Positions 46,184 through 60,682 of a DNA stretch of 64,000 bases are shown in pieces. A program made the position numbers and the translations under genes. Numbering within the stretch: position 1 is the first letter of the stretch; each line of letters starts with the position of its first letter. This DNA comes from Apiotrichum sp. Y4204. Its lineage: Eukaryota; Basidiomycota; Tremellomycetes; Trichosporonales; Trichosporonaceae. Location: assembly GCA_025531455.1 (NCBI GenBank), contig JAMYHL010000052.1, forward strand, positions 1-64,000. The letters run 5' to 3'. The notes under the pieces are model-generated. The model did no database searches, was not told where the DNA came from, and saw only the letters and a list, made by a program, of their open reading frames with translations.

Positions 46184-47587
46184 CGTGTGTAGTCGAGCAC
46201 ACTGATCTCCCTCCGGCCGCCGTCTTATCCATTCCATACCATTGTTACCTCGATGCATGTATTAGAGCGCTGCAGTTATCTGAGTTGAGCAAGGAACACA
46301 GACGATGTGACTACGAACGTATCCGAGACAGAAGTGCAGAATCCAAGAATTCTTCTTGGCCCCCAGGCCCCAGGCACAAGCTAGAACATGCACGCCAGTG
46401 TATGTGCCAGCTGTGCAGCGATAAGACGACCACCGTTTGGACAGGAGTCCACTCTCAGTCTCACCCCTGGCCACCCTCGTTCTCACATATCGTCGTTTGC
46501 CGAGAGTAGCAATTCCGACAGGTCTTGTCGCCACAAGTCGCCTGCCGAAAAAAAAAAAAATGGACAGAGCTCCAGGGGGTGCTGCAAACATGGCAACGGA
46601 TGACAGCAGGTGACGGCAGCGCACGCCACCCGTGTTTTGAACTGAAAATGGTGAGGGCGACGGCTGTCCTGCGTGGCTACTGCTGCACAATGTTCGTTAT
46701 AGCGCTTGTGCTGTATCCCCAATTCTGTCGCTGGAATACTGCAGTTGGTCCTGCATGCATGACCCAAGTTTTGCTTTTGTGTCGATTTATGATGGTGGTG
46801 TGAAACGACTTGCATACATCCTGGAGGTGTCTTAACCTTCTGCCCACCGTGTGTGGTGTTTCAGGATGCAGGATATTCACAGGCACAGGAGATGCGCGGT
46901 CAGAGCAAGAGAAAAAAAAATCACCCGACGAGGTCTGAGGGTGACCCTGGCCGACTGGATTGGAGGGAAGATAAGGTTCAATATGATAGTAACACACGGC
47001 ACAACACAACAGACGCTGGGCACTACTGTATGCACCCGGTGAAGAGACAACATGAGATAAGAGCCGCCTCTCTACCGCTAGGCATGCAGTTTCTCTACTC
47101 TCACAGAGGTTAGACACTGCAAGAGTGCGTTCTATAAAATGTTATCAATTGGAGTAGAGAAATGACTATGATTGGGACTAGTAGTACTGAGTGGTCCTTC
47201 TTAGATTCCACACAGATCCGCGTAACCGGGACGCCACTAAATCTTGCTCTTAGCGCCCTCCCGTCCTCCACGCGGGTTCCCCTTTGGTGCCACACACGGC
47301 CCTGACGCCCTGTCCGCTGCTGCGCTGCTGCTGCTCGGCGTTGGCGACCATCCGGTACTCTTTACGCGGCGCAATTCTTTGTCTTGCATGGGCCTGGTCC
47401 TGATTTCTTGTGTCGTGTCCATCATTTCTCATCTCATCCATCTCTACCACTATACTCGATACTCGAAACTCGATACTCGACATTCTCTGACTTTCACTCT
47501 CTCAAGCCAAGATCTCATTCACATCAGCCCCTTACTCATCCACCGCCCACTGCCATATCCTCCGAGCACCACTACCAGCACCGCGCC
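46184..47587. other. Intergenic region NOP12 to Uds1-like gene
   Basis: 1.4 kb with no supported gene. It holds a 13-A run at 46548-46560 and a shorter A run near 46911. The last 150 bp, with tandem CTCGATAC/CTCGACAC-like words, is probably the leader of the downstream gene. Confidence 0.55.
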
Positions 47588-50500
47588 ATGTCCAAGGCGG
47601 GGGCCTTCTTCCGTAGGGCCCAGGCGCAGGTGCAACCGCAGCCGCAGCATCAGCCACCCCCCGCCGCGTCGCAGCCATCGTCGCCGCCAGCATCAAGTCC
47701 CGCACATTCCAACAGCTACTCGATAAGCTCGCTCTCGCCGACAACGCCCACCGGTGCAAAACCGTCAGCCCTTCCGCGCCTCCAGGCCTCGATCGCCAGC
47801 ACTATGCGCGGGTACACGGCGCCCCTCGCAACCGGCCGCTTCACAGCAGCTTCGGGTCCCAACTCGGCATCGCCAAGCACACCACACGCACCCCCCCTCC
47901 CAGACGCCCAGCATCGCCAGCTCCGAGCCAACCGCAGCCGCGAGCCCACACCAGCAGGATATACTTCTCCCCGCGGCGCGAGCTCGGGCCTTCCCCACGC
48001 TCAGTCCCGCGCACCAGCCGCGGCAGACTTTGACAGCATGGTCGCTCAGGTTGGCCTCAACGGTCTTGGGCAGTATCCAGTATCGCCTCCCGACATGTCC
48101 AACTTCAACTCCAACTCCAATTCCAACGCAAACTCCTACTTTGACTACCGCCCCGATTTCGACCGTAATCGCGTGTACGACTCGTCTGGGGACGCCACGG
48201 CGACGCAGTCGCGCGACCGCTTTTTCGCAGACGACACTGACCCCGATAACGACGACGCTCTAGTTACGAGTCCAGGCGCATACGGCGGGAACGACCACTT
48301 CTCACCCCTGCCGAACTTTGTCGCGCGCCGCGCAGGCAGCCCCGGAAGACACCACGACCACCGCATCGGCGCCAAGGCATTAGCATCGCCGCCCCCACAC
48401 GAGCGGTACGCCGTCAACACCGAGTCGAGCCACGAAAGCGGTTTCTCAAGTATGACCGGCATGACGGACGGCAGTGCGCCGCCGCACCTCAGTCGCAGCA
48501 CGAGCACCGTCGTCACCTCGCTCACGACGGTCACGTCGCCGCTGATGAACTCGGACGAGATGCTCATGGCGCTCATGGCAAGCCAGGCGGCCGTGGACTG
48601 CAACACGCTGCCCATCGGCGCGTGGGAGGAGGTGGAGACGTGGAAGAAGGTATGTAGCGGACACACGCGCAACGCTGACATACAGGAACTTTCGCTGCTA
48701 TCGACCCGGCTCGATGCCCTGCAGGCGCGGCATCAGCGCGAGGTGAAGATCCTTACCGCGGCACGCACGCTCCAGAAACTCAACCAGTCGAATAAGCGCA
48801 TATCAAAGCAGACACTCGAGAGCCTCGAGCAGTCGGAAAAGCGCGTGGAGAAGGCGGAAAAGGTTGGTAGAACAGGCGACCGTGACCCGCTGATAATCAG
48901 GAAGTGCTCGTCCTTCGCAGCCGAGAGGCGGCACTGCGGCGACGGCTCATGGAGCACTGGGCGGGCATAATGGCGTGGGAGGTGCGCCGGTTGGAGCGCA
49001 ACGCGTCGGAAGCCCAATCACGTCTCGAGATGCACGTTCGCGCAGCGGAAAGCGACCGACAGTCGCTGATCACGCGCCTGGCGTCGATGGATACAGGCGA
49101 GCCGATACCGGGCAAGATGCTGGATGGCGGAGACCCGGCGAGTGAGCTTTACGCCCGCCTGGCCGAGCTCGAGAACGCACTGCAGGCGGAGCGTTCAGGC
49201 AAGGCCGAGCTCGAGTCTGAGCGGGAACGCAGTACGTCGCGCGTGGCGGAGCTGGAGGAGATGGTGCTCGAGCTCGGACGCCGGGAACGCGCGCTCGAGG
49301 ACGGCGCGCGCGGACACGACCAGAAGCTTTTGCTTCTCGAAAAGGAAAAGGCCGACTGGCAGCGCGAACGCGAGGCGCATGCACGGGAACGCGAGACGCA
49401 CGCCACGGAGCGCTCATTGTGGGACTCCGAGCGGTCACAGCTTGGGCAGTACTCGACGGAACGCGAGGCGTGGTCCACTGAGAAGGCGCAGCTCACTGCG
49501 GAGCTCGACCATCTTCGTAAGGAACGGGCGACGTTCGAGTCGGCGTTACGCGAGCGCGACGCCAAGGGCATCGCTTGGGCCGCGGACAAGGAGCGTCTCT
49601 CGGCTGAGCGTGACAAGCTCGCTGCGGAGCGTGCGACACTTATCGCCGAGCGGGACAGGCTGGCCTCTGAGCGCGACCAGATGCAGCGGGCGCACGCGGA
49701 ACTCGAGACACGTCACGCCGGCGAACGCGACATGTGGACGACCGAGCAGAACAGGCTGGCCGGTGAGCGCGAGCAGATCGAGTCGGCCGCCTCGAGCGGA
49801 GTTGCCGTGCTCCAGCGTGAGCGGGATGCCGCACAGTCCAAGTACGACCGTATGGTCGCCGACCTCGACGCCCTGGCGGCTGAGCATGACCGGCTCAAGG
49901 AGCAGTCGCGCAGCCTCGAGTCTGTGCACGACAAGATTGTCGCCGAGAAAGAACAGATTCTCGCCAAGCTCAGGGACGACAATGCGCAGCTCAAGGTCGC
50001 CGCTGATCGTGCGACGGCGACATCGCGGGCCACGACCGAGCGTATCGGTGCATCGATCTCTGCCATCCTCGGCCGCAATGTTCCTGAGGGCGAGGTGGTC
50101 GCCTCTCTCGACGAGGTGCACGCGATGCTGAACGCGCGCGATGTGGAACTGAAGGCCCTCCGCGACCAGCAGGAACACGAGATGGGCAACTCGCAGGAGC
50201 AGATGAACGAGCTCGTGCGCAAGATCCAGCGCCAGAGCCAGCAGATTGTGCAACTGCAGTCTACTGCCGGCGACACCAGTGGTGTAGACGCCAAGCTGCG
50301 TTCACTCTGGGCGGCCCTCCCGTCGCCCAAGGCACGCGCCGAGGCGGGCCTCACCGACCCACAGATCGTCTCGCCGAATCGCGCCCTCAACTTTGCCGTC
50401 CTCCAGAAAGCCTACAAAGGTTCGAGCGAGAAGTTCACCAACATCAACGACCTCAGCGACCGCGTGCGAGCGCTTGTGGACGACAGTCGCGTCATGATCG

Positions 50501-51014
50501 AGCGCCTGCAGCGTCTCGAGGTGGAGAAGGACCGGCACAAGGCGAACGCGCAACGCGCCGCCCAGCTTGTACACGACTCGCGCTTCTCGCTGGAAAAGTA
50601 CAAGGAGCAGGTCGCGCAGCTCGAGGAGCAGAGTAACAGCCATGACCAGTGAGTCTCTATCTGCTCAACTTTCTCTCTGACCCCAGACTTGAACAGGAGA
50701 TACAGGCCCTGCACCTCTCCCTCACACAGGCACACCACGACAACGAGCGGCTCCGAAAGGAGGCAGAGGATGCGAAGACGATGATCAACACTTTCTCCCA
50801 ACGCACGCTCACGATGGCGGACGAGCACGAGCGTGAGAAGGGGGCCCTCCAGCTACGCCTGCAGCGCGAGGTGGAGGGCCTGCGCGCCGAGCTGGCACTC
50901 TCGATGCAGGGCCTGGACGAGGAACGCAGTCGCGCGCAACTCCAGTCCGCACAGATGATGGGCGAGATGATGGACCTCCAGGACGAGATTGCCAAGTTGA
51001 GAGCACGGCGGTAG
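47588..51014 (+). CDS. Uds1 (up-regulated during septation) domain coiled-coil protein
   Basis: Members of this fungal family share a Uds1 domain; the name comes from a fission-yeast gene induced at septation, and molecular function is poorly defined. Four exons (47588-48649, 48686-48862, 48901-50648, 50687-51014) give 1104 residues. Residues 1-340 are Ser/Pro/Asn-rich and look disordered. The conserved domain runs from about 345 to 470: PIGAWEEVETWKK, ELSLLSTRLDALQARHQREV, KILTAARTLQKLNQSNKRI, EAALRRRLMEHWAGIMAWEV. From about 490 to the end the protein is a long coiled coil rich in Glu, Arg, Ala and Leu, with repeated AERDKL/SERDQM-type heptads, broken by a short segment near residues 880-920. 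Introns are 36-38 nt. A role as a structural or septum-associated filament protein is inference. Confidence 0.85.
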
Positions 51015-54000
51015 TGGTAGACAAGCTTTTGTTTTCGGTTCCATGACCTCGTCCAGTTTTATCAGTTTCTTATTCGGGTATCTATGTCTAGCTTATGGCT
51101 TATGCTTCTCTAGATGGGTTTATGCCGGCGACCGGCTTTGTTGTTATGTATGATGATGACGATTGAAGCTGTGAGAGGAGGGCGGGATTGATCGTGGTGA
51201 TAAGATGTAGCGGAGATGTACAGTAGTCGTGGGGTAATATTCTTTCGTCCGTGGTCAAACGAGGACTTGACATTATGTCCCTCTCCTGACTGACTCCCAA
51301 GCCCGAAACCTCTTACACGCCGTTCTGGAAGGAAACTCATTATGTACATACCTGACTGGAAGAGAGGCGCGTGGATATACTGCAGACATAGACGATCTAC
51401 TCAGTTGTTATTCGATACCTGGCATGGCTTCGCGCGGGCACGACACATAGATTGACGTCTTGTTGAAGAGCCAGGCTTGTCAACCGAGTTAACAATCCAC
51501 AGTCCGATCAGCAACTCCCGGCTACTCGCGTGTCCCGCCCAGGGTGTTTATCGACAGAGAACGATAAGCGTGATGTGGACGACTGCTGAGGACATTCCAT
51601 GACTCTGGTGAAAAGTGCCAACAGATGGCTCAGCGTAGTCGAGCATTGTCTTTGAAACTGGTGCAACCCTAAGATCGGCCACACGCAGCACGATACGTCC
51701 GCGCTGTCGGAGTGCATGTCAATGGCTTTACAGTCCGGAATGTATCGGGAGCGCCCTCATGCCGGACCGGACGCCCTTCGTGAGCTAGCGGCCAGTGGCA
51801 CTAGTTTATGGCGCCCACAGCCCGAGAGCCACGTCGCACTTCGGGCATCGATCCACTAGCGTCTTATCAGATAGCTGCCCCGGTCCTATTCACTACATGC
51901 TCTTGGCCGGCCATGTCAATCCGTTTCGGGGCCGTCAGCCGACTGTGCGCAAGAGAAAAATGAATAGATACATGATTGTCGGACCATGCGAAAAGCTTGG
52001 CGAGGACGATGGGTGGGAACATTCCAGCTCTGACAGCGAGCTGGGCTATGCACGCGTGGCCACATCCCAAGTTTGGACAGTCGTGCGATCCTGAGGGTAT
52101 CGCGTGATCACCAGGTGCCATGCTACACATCGGGCATCATCAGCTAGGCTATAGTACGAGTCACGCTCCGATCCGAGCGACATCTTATCTGATTAGCCAA
52201 GGGCCAAGGGCCTAACTCGTTGGTTTTTTTGTTCGAATTTGGTTTCGGCCGTCGGACCCGACCCATACCCATATCCTACATCCCATATCCACTAACCCAA
52301 CCACCCCTAACAGGGCAGACGACCAGGGCCGGCAGACCTGGTGCGAGTGACGTTTGGGGTGCGTCGCTCTGCGCGACGGGGCGAGCGGCGCGCTCGGGCC
52401 GCGGAAGGGATGGGACTGGGGGCGTGCTCTCAAATGCATGTCACCCGGACCTGTGAGGACGTGAGGACATTTCCTCGCATGTGTTGCCCAGTAGTAGTGG
52501 GGATTGCGTGAGCAAGGTGTGAGTAGGGGATATTAGGGGACAGAAGTGGCCAAGTCCTGGTCTGTTCTGGGTCAGTTCGGAGTTCCCACAACACGGCCCG
52601 TGAGGACAAGTCGACTCGGCAGATGTGGTTATCCTGGCTTTCTGGTCGTTATTCCCCCCGAGATGGTAGTTTTCCGGAAAGCTTGCGCTCGATCTAACTC
52701 GGACCCTCGGAGGGCTCGTGGGAATCAGCACGCGGGGCGCGAGAAAGATGGTCGACTGTCGGGATGATCCTGGACTTCACAATCATCGCAACGAGTGCAA
52801 AAGCACACCTTGTTCCAGACAGTGAGCATTGTTTGCGGGTCATCTCGGTCATCACGGGACAGCACGGCGTGTTCACCCGGTCCGAGTCGTTCAGCCGCTG
52901 GAATCCTTAGGAATCAGCCGAGGGGATAATAAGACAATGAGGCACGAGATAACGGTTGATCCGTGGGCATGTGACCCGTGTGCTATTGCGACTTGTCACG
53001 TCGGACACGAGACACGAGACGAGACAGACGGGATCTGCCGGGCATGTCACAGTTGCGGTATCTCGCGATTTGAGGTGGCCGGGAGAACCGTGAAGTGCAT
53101 CTTCAGTCCGTAGGATGAACTGTCAAGAATCATGAATTGGAACAATAGCCCGGATATTCCCATTCCGAGATCTGATTGCGGGCGAATACAGTCTGGAGAT
53201 GTGTGCTCCGCGCCACAAACAATAGATGCGGCGTGCGGCGAAGTGCGAGGGATGCCAGCAGTGATGAACGCAACAAGCACCGTCAGCGGCGCACGGACAT
53301 GCGATGGAATCTACAGCAGGAACCGTACGATGATCGTTGAGCGCTGGGTTCGGCGGGCGGGACGTGTCCGGTCCGTGATACACCAAAAGATTGATTTCCG
53401 CTTGCGCCGCGGCGCGGTCTACCGCCAAATTTCTATTGTTCTCCCCTCATAGCTCCGAGCCCCCGGTAGACCTGTACTTCATAACCAATGGTGATGTATT
53501 TGGGAGCCCGGAGGTTGGAGTTTCATGCCCGACGGCGTTTCAGTCTCGTTGCACACAATAGCAATCATACCGCCGGAGGGGCCGTGTCCGTGCAGAGAAC
53601 AGTGGCCCGGAATTCTCATGTCCTGCAGAAGCGGAGAGTAACATTTCTGCACACGGATAGCAACAATACTGATGGAACCATGGAGTACCACTCGTCCAGG
53701 ATTTTTCGATACATACCATGATTCCCGATGGTGCGTCCGACACAACTGTCAAACTTGGTCCATCCGCGCTCAGCGCGGCCGTGGGCCTCTCATCGCCGAT
53801 ACGGAAACACCAGAACATTGCTCTCAAGCCTTACATCTCGGGATCCTCACCTCCGCTCGGACCCACCGATGCCCGCGCGACCGTCAATCCCGACCACTGA
53901 TTACATCTCTCATGCTCGCAACTACTGACGTCCGATCTCTGAGGCCCGCGGGCGGGATCGTCGGGATCGGCGGGATCGGGGCCGTCTGTGCGCACTCCGG

Positions 54001-57000
54001 TGTCCGCCGAGTGTACATTATACAGTCCATCCTGTCCTAGCTGTCTTGAATGCGTGGCTTTACGTGCCAAAATAACATCTCTCACGGTGGTGCTCGGCCC
54101 CGCCGCGGCGCCGAGCCGCATCGCACCTGTGTCGGACAGCACACCGCCGGGCGGGACCGGTAATCCGGCGAACCCGTCGAAGGCAAGCAGCTCGGGTGTC
54201 TGCTCTGCTCTGCACGTTCTCGTTTCGTCCTCGGAACGGGATCGCCGTTTGATACGCTGGATGCGTAGATAGGGGCACACTTCTGCGCAATCGGCGCCAG
54301 GGCTATCGCTCTAACACACACTTTCACTTTATCGCTATCTCAGCCACACGCGATGCGGCGAAAAACACATAAAACATCAAACACGTTTTTGATCAAACGT
54401 TTGGATCGTTCAAATCGGGGGCTGATAGGCTGGCAGTCACCTTGACAGCCAGGCGTGAGGTGCATGACCTAATAGGCCCATCTGGTGGCGCCGAGTGGCG
54501 AGCTAAGCCGAGCTCCGGCGACACATGGCGTGCTCGGCGGAGTGCGGAGCAGAGTGATCACGTTCGCTGCAACGGCAGTCACGTTCGCTGACGACCAAAT
54601 GATATTTTATCAACAGAGACTGCCTGTGCCGACCACGTGGGCTGCCCCGCGCAAGCTCCGTCCAGGCACATTGAAATCAGGCCGCCAAGGAGTTAGTCAC
54701 CGCTGGTTTGCCGCACGTTGGATCCTGCGCCAAGTCCCACCAACACTACCTAGTGCTACTAAATCCAGCCATTGCGCCGTCGCGGCCTCTATGGACTATT
54801 CGCTCGGGGGGGATGACGTGCGTCACCCCGCACTGAGAGCACCGAGGGCCGAAGCGCCGACGGACACGTTGGCGGCGAACGTGCAAAGCCGGAGATGCAG
54901 CCACACAAAGCCGAGCGCGGCGCAGCGCGGCGCCGACGCACCGACGCAGCGACGTAGCCTGCCCCACCAGCCCGCCGCAAGCACCCCCGAACCCAGCCCA
55001 CTATTGCACGTTCTCGTTCTCGATCCTCGTTCACGTCGCCTTCGGAACGGAGGCTCGGAAGGGTGAGTACTGCTCTCGGAGGGGATACTAACCGGATACT
55101 GGCTACGGATATTGCGTCCGCAGCGACCCTGTATTCCAAGGCCTGGATGCTGCGACTATGGCCCCGACCTGGGATGATCTGAGAGATGCCAACAGATTCA
55201 GATTGGTCCGGTTCCAGCTCTGGGGTTGCGTCAAGCGGCTGAAGCAACAAGAGCCAACGAGAGCCACCGAGGACATGTTTGTGACGGAGTGACACACCAC
55301 AGCCCCCAAGCTCCGTAACTCGCGACCCGCGCTCCTGACAAACAAATCGTCCTGTTCCTGATTTCCTGCGCTCCTACGGAAACGTGACCCATCTCAGGAC
55401 GATCTTTTAGGATCCTCAGGGCGTGATCGGGGTCTGGACAGAGCGCGTCATCATCCTCCACCGTATCAGAGTCGAACAGCCGCACAGCCAAAAGCCAATC
55501 CGAGCAGGATGTCAGTGTCCCGCACCGGCCCGGCGCTCGACTCGAGCTCGACGGACGCCACTGCCTGCTCCCCCAGCCGCCACAGCATGCACGGCGCGCA
55601 GCACGTCATTCAATCTTTCTCGACCAGACCAGCAATACCAATACTATTCTGGCCGCGGTGACGCACTAGCAACGTAACGAAATGATCTGCTGGCGATCAT
55701 GATCGCCATGACTGCCGCGGCTCAAAGCTCGGATCGGCAGGTATAAGCTATAAGCGACGTCGGCCGCGTCCTAGCTCCACCTCGCTCTGCCCCGTTCCGC
55801 TCGGCGCCGCGGTCTCGCCGCCGAGCGTCCGATGACGCTCGACATTGGAGTTGATGTGGAGAGCGGAGGTGGTAGTCGTGTCCGGTGAACGCTGGATGGA
55901 GGTATGGGGCTGAACGAGTCACAGCCACGAAACGCACCGGCGGCGATGCACGTGATGCTTGATAGGGCGCTGTGCAGGGCATGGTCGGGACTCACGCATG
56001 ACGACATCCTTCAACAGTACCCCACACGGCGATTCCAAGCCTCCTCGGGCCATGCTGGCCAGACTGTGCATGATGTGGCGCGCGTTGTGGCGTGCATTGT
56101 GCATTGAGTGAACGGAGTGAGCAATTCACAAACAAAGGCAGCTTTCCCTGGATCCACAACAGTATCGACATTCACAGCTGGATCAGGCTTGCGGATTGCG
56201 GCTTGCTGGGCGCTCGCGGCGTGATCCACCCGCCTATCACATGCACATTCTGTATCCATGATATCTATGTTCTTCCGGGTTTGGGCTTGCCGAGTTGTCG
56301 CGCTGTTGATCGGCCACATGGCATTCACGGCGGGGGTGTTGCTGTCTTACTCCTCCCTGGGAACGGGAACTGGGAATGGGGTCTGGGAATGGGGCTGGCT
56401 CGTGGTGAGGCTGATCGGGCGGCGTACAGAGCTAACAGAGAGTTGCCATGCGTTGAGGTGGGAACATAACAGGGACGGATCACTACAATGGAAGGTATCT
56501 GGCTGATTTGGGATGAGCGTTCCCATTGTGTTCACATCGCGTTCCCAGCCGATGGAGGTCTGGGAAAGGCATAACACGAAGGCAGAATGCAGCTCAATAC
56601 ATAGAAGCAAAGTTACTCAGTAGCTCACCGAAGCCAAACGTTAATCCACGGTGTCTGAGCCTCGCGCTACTGATCGAACAGCCATTGCTAGAGCCTGAAG
56701 GTTATTGAAGCTATAGTTGCGTGGCGGACATGTGGCACTCGTGCACGCCGCCAGTTTGCACGTTTGCAAGTCCGCAAGTCCGCACCCATCAGAGTCCTGC
56801 GCGGAATGCTGCCCGTGGCGCCACAGGGGGCGGACGGGAATCAGGACATTGCGATCTGGGGCGTCACAGGTTTTGCGATTGTTGTCGTTTGTCTCTGGCG
56901 GAGCAGAGTTTGTTGCAGACTCTGCCTCACACCGGAGCGAGACTGGAGCAAGACCGGAGCGAGACCCCTTCCGAGAGCCGATCGGGGCCGCTCCCATCTG

Positions 57001-57021
57001 GCGGGGACGGCCATGGTCACG

Positions 57022-57057
57022 GGTCACTGCGGTCACTGTGGTCACTGCGGTCACGGC
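57022..57057. repeat. 9-bp tandem repeat, four copies
   Basis: GGTCACTGC, GGTCACTGT, GGTCACTGC, GGTCACGGC follow head to tail, with a partial copy just before. Non-coding context. Confidence 0.75.
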
Positions 57058-57125
57058 TTCTGTCGCGCCAGTCACGGTCAGAAAAGGGGCGGCCTGGGCA
57101 GCGCTAAACTGGTGGAGCGCGGGGA

Positions 57126-57176
57126 CCCCTGCCCCTCGCCCCGCCTCGCCCTGTCGCCCCGTCGCCCCGTCGCCCT
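57126..57176 (-). repeat. C-rich tract with GTCGCCCC tandem copies; minus-strand G-quadruplex candidate
   Basis: Seven runs of three or four C occur between 57126 and 57175 with two- to six-base spacers. The last 24 bp (57153-57176) are three near-perfect GTCGCCCC copies. The minus strand therefore meets the quadruplex pattern. Confidence 0.55.
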
Positions 57177-60100
57177 GGCAGGGGCCGGGACAAAAGAGAT
57201 CCGAGGCACGGTGACATTCTTGTGCATCTTGCTGCTTGCATCCGACATGGCGTGCTCGGCGATGGTTGGCTGGTCATGGCTGGGCGAACAATAGTCTCCG
57301 TTCGGTGTGGTGCGAGGACCGAGGGAACCGATCAAGGGAGGTTATGGTTAGGAACCCCCGTATCACGTCTCATGATGCATCGGTGACAGTATCGCACGTT
57401 TGCATGTACCCCCGCAGGGCCGCAGTCCGAGCCGCGCCCGTCGCGCAGTGCCGCGCGGCGTGTCGTCTGACGGACACGTATCCGTACATCGGCCGCCAGG
57501 GGATCGTACCCACGACAGCGGGGGCCGCTGTTGGTCGCGTTGCGATGCATTCGGGGGAGGGGGATGCGTGCAAGGTGCAAGCTTAGGCCTGAGGTTCGGT
57601 CTCGGGCTCGGTCTGTTGCTCTCGGCTGTTCGTCTCGGCGCTCGGCACCGTCTCCGACTGGCTTCCGCTGCGCTCGTCATCGAACGGCCCGGCCTCGCTG
57701 CAGTACCGTAAGCTGCTGGCGACAATTAACGTCAAGGTGCAAGGTTTGCCACGAGCTCCATTCTGGCAGTTTCCAGCCCGCTCTCGCTGCACCGAGCGCG
57801 CGCTAGTAGGCTGTCCACGACGTCATACATGGCGAATTGCACGATAACGGCCAGGGTTCGGCCCATTAGGGGAGCAGGGCTTAGCGGGACACAGCGTGTT
57901 TGTCAGGGACGGTCAGAGGGCGACAAAGACTGTGAGTTCTGCCAAAACCATATCTATCCCTCGATCCCTCAACGACCCCCCCCCCACCGACAAGGCGGCC
58001 GCTGGCCGTCATCAGCCAACGACCAACGACAGGGACAATCTCGTGGCACTGGAAAGGCACCAGCAACGGGCACGGAGCGGGAACTCTCCAAACTGAGCAC
58101 AACGTAAAGCTGCCATCGCCGCTGTTGCCACCCCCCGCCCTGGTCCCTGAGGTTAATCGACTCTGTAATGAGTATGCTGACCTAGACTGGGTGCTATATT
58201 ATTCTTATTTGGCATGAAGCGAAATGAAGCGAACTGACGCGAGGGGGTGACCAGTCGCGTAACAGTGCCGCCTCGGCCTCGGTCTCGCCTGTTGCTTACA
58301 GGCAATGGTGGCGGCATCAGCCGTCATCGCCTCCAGAAGCAGCTGGAAAGAAAAAATAAACCAAACGCATCACGGATCACGGATCACGCACATGCATCCC
58401 CATCGGCGCCATCAGGGATGCCCGGGGTACAGGGAAGGGGCCGAAGGGGATCAGCACTTGCGCACTGGCGGCCCCTCCCCCGCGCCCCGCAGGACCAAAT
58501 ACGTCAAAGGATCACAACCCAGGATGCAGGCCGCAGGGGATTTTTTTTTTGCACGCCAAAACGCCAGCAACGATGATGATGATGACGATGCATGCCAGTG
58601 CCAGGACTTGCTGTGCACCGTGCACCGTACACCGTGCGTGCGGGTATGGTCGTCCATGGTGTCATTGTGAGCACGCTTTGACGAGCCATTGCAGTAGTAG
58701 TCATGCACAGAAGGAAAAGTTTGCTTGTCAGTTTTCCAGGCATTGAAAAAAGACGAGACACAGTCGCCGCGCATCGCCCAGTCCCCGACTTTCTTATCTC
58801 ATCGCAGCTCCGAGACATACACCGACTCCGTCTATCCGCGCACATTCCGGCCCGAGTTCTCACAATAGTAAGTCTGCTCCCGATAGTTCCCACTCTACGT
58901 TATCCCACGGTGCGACTTTCTCCCACGGCGTTGGCCGCCTGTCGCAAACGTGCGCCCGAGTCGGATTTGGGTGCGGGAGTGCCGAAGTGGTGGATGAGTG
59001 GGGTTGATTTTTTTTTTCTTGGGTGGCAGTAGCAGTTCTTAGCACTGTTTTGGTGGCATCGCGGTATCGCAACATTGCCAAACCCATCGCGTGCGTACTG
59101 TGTCGTTCGCGCGCTTTCTGTTCCTATGCTGTGCCTCTATCCTCGCAAGGCACGCGGCCACTCCAGTGTACTCCTGTACTCCTGTGCAGCAAAGTTGCGC
59201 AAATCCGATACGCTGCGCTGTGCACCAGTGCGGTCGCGCCGCGCGACCCACATTCGTGGCTGCACATGCGGCGGTGCGGGGATTCTTGGATTCGTGCGCA
59301 CATTCGTGGACTGGTGAGACCGAGGGTCCTCGTGCAGACAAGTGCGAAAAGATGCGCACGGCGAGCACGGTGTACCCATGTCTCACTACGGACACTTGGC
59401 GCATAGGTGTGATCTGCAGGCGTGAGGCGTGGGGAATCGTGCAAGAGCCTCGGAGCGATCGGACCTCATCTCGGTGTCGGCACGGACCGCTGTACGCTGG
59501 GATAGTCCTTGGTCTCCTTGGGCCTTGGGTGTGGTATGCGCAATTTACACGTGCACTGCCGCGGTGCGCCATCGCATCACAGTGTGCTATGAGACATTGT
59601 ATTCAGCGTGTAGCACAGCGTTCCATGGACCCCGTGGTATTATTGCGCAGGTATCATTATTGATATCATTTCCGGGGTCCTAATCTGTGATCTTGTGTTT
59701 TGGCTTTGCGGTGTTTTGTGTTTGTCTCTCATAGCTTTGCGCCTGGTGAGAAAAATACCTAGACGTAGAGGGCTTTGTTTCGCAGGACCTCTTGGTGTCG
59801 CGGTGGGACAGAGTTGGGTTCCATGCCGGCCATGCCGGCCCATGCAGTGCCTGCCTGTCCAAACAATGAACGCCGCACCCAGGAGGAGGGGGCGAGCGAA
59901 GCAACTGCATTACATCACTTGAGAGGTTCTAGTAATACAAACAATACCAATACCAGACCCTCCCAGCCACGAGACCCAAAACCACATTCCATGTTGTTGG
60001 GTGTACTACCCCCGTCTCTCTGTCCCCTCTCTGTCCCCCTCGGCCTCGTCTCCCCTGTCGTGCCACCACCTGCCCCTCCAGGCCGTCCTGGCTGTCCAGG

Positions 60101-60651
60101 CCCTCCCCTCCACTTTCCCCTCCCCCTCCCACCTCCAGGCCCCCCCCCCACCAGAGCGTGGCAGAGCACCTCATCCCCCCACCCCACGGCACTCTGTACA
60201 CTCTATTGTCTCCCCGCGACTGCCCGCGACAACCCCAGCCGTACACCATCCCATCCACAGAATGGTGGCGGACACTGGAAGTGATTATTTTTTTCTTCCC
60301 AGCGGTCACCCGTGATGGGCCCTCTGCTCCGACCGGTCTCTGCCACCTCGTCGTCCGCATTCCGTTTGCACCCAAATCCCCTCGTTTTTATGCCTTGCAT
60401 GTGTGCGCGACTTGCCACTGACTCACCAGCCCCCATCTATTCTATATTAGTCGATAATACGATAATACCTCATCGCATCACGACGTAGTTGCACGGAGTT
60501 GTGCCCAATCGCCATCGCTTCCCCAGTGGCGTAATCATAGCAAGAGAAAAAAAAAAATCGAAATATCGAAAAAAATCGACTTAGAAAACCGACCTGCCGA
60601 GTTAGGGGAAGGGAAACCCTTGGATAGCAACAACTCTCAGCGACTACTTCG

Positions 60652-60677
<26 letters not shown>
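60652..60677. repeat. Poly(A) run, 26 bases
   Basis: An uninterrupted run of A about 670 bp upstream of the gene starting at 61345. Long poly(dA:dT) tracts commonly mark nucleosome-depleted promoter DNA; the exact length may be affected by sequencing. Confidence 0.7.

Positions 60678-60682
<5 letters not shown>

Noticed and set aside
45317..46258. Minus-strand frame of 313 codons
   Set aside because: Antisense to the second RRM and basic tail of NOP12; no motif of its own.
49546..50390. Minus-strand frames over the Uds1-like gene
   Set aside because: Shadows of a coiled coil with strong codon bias.
54485..55066. 193-codon plus-strand frame in the large gap
   Set aside because: No start context, motif or splice continuation; composition is that of random GC-rich frames.
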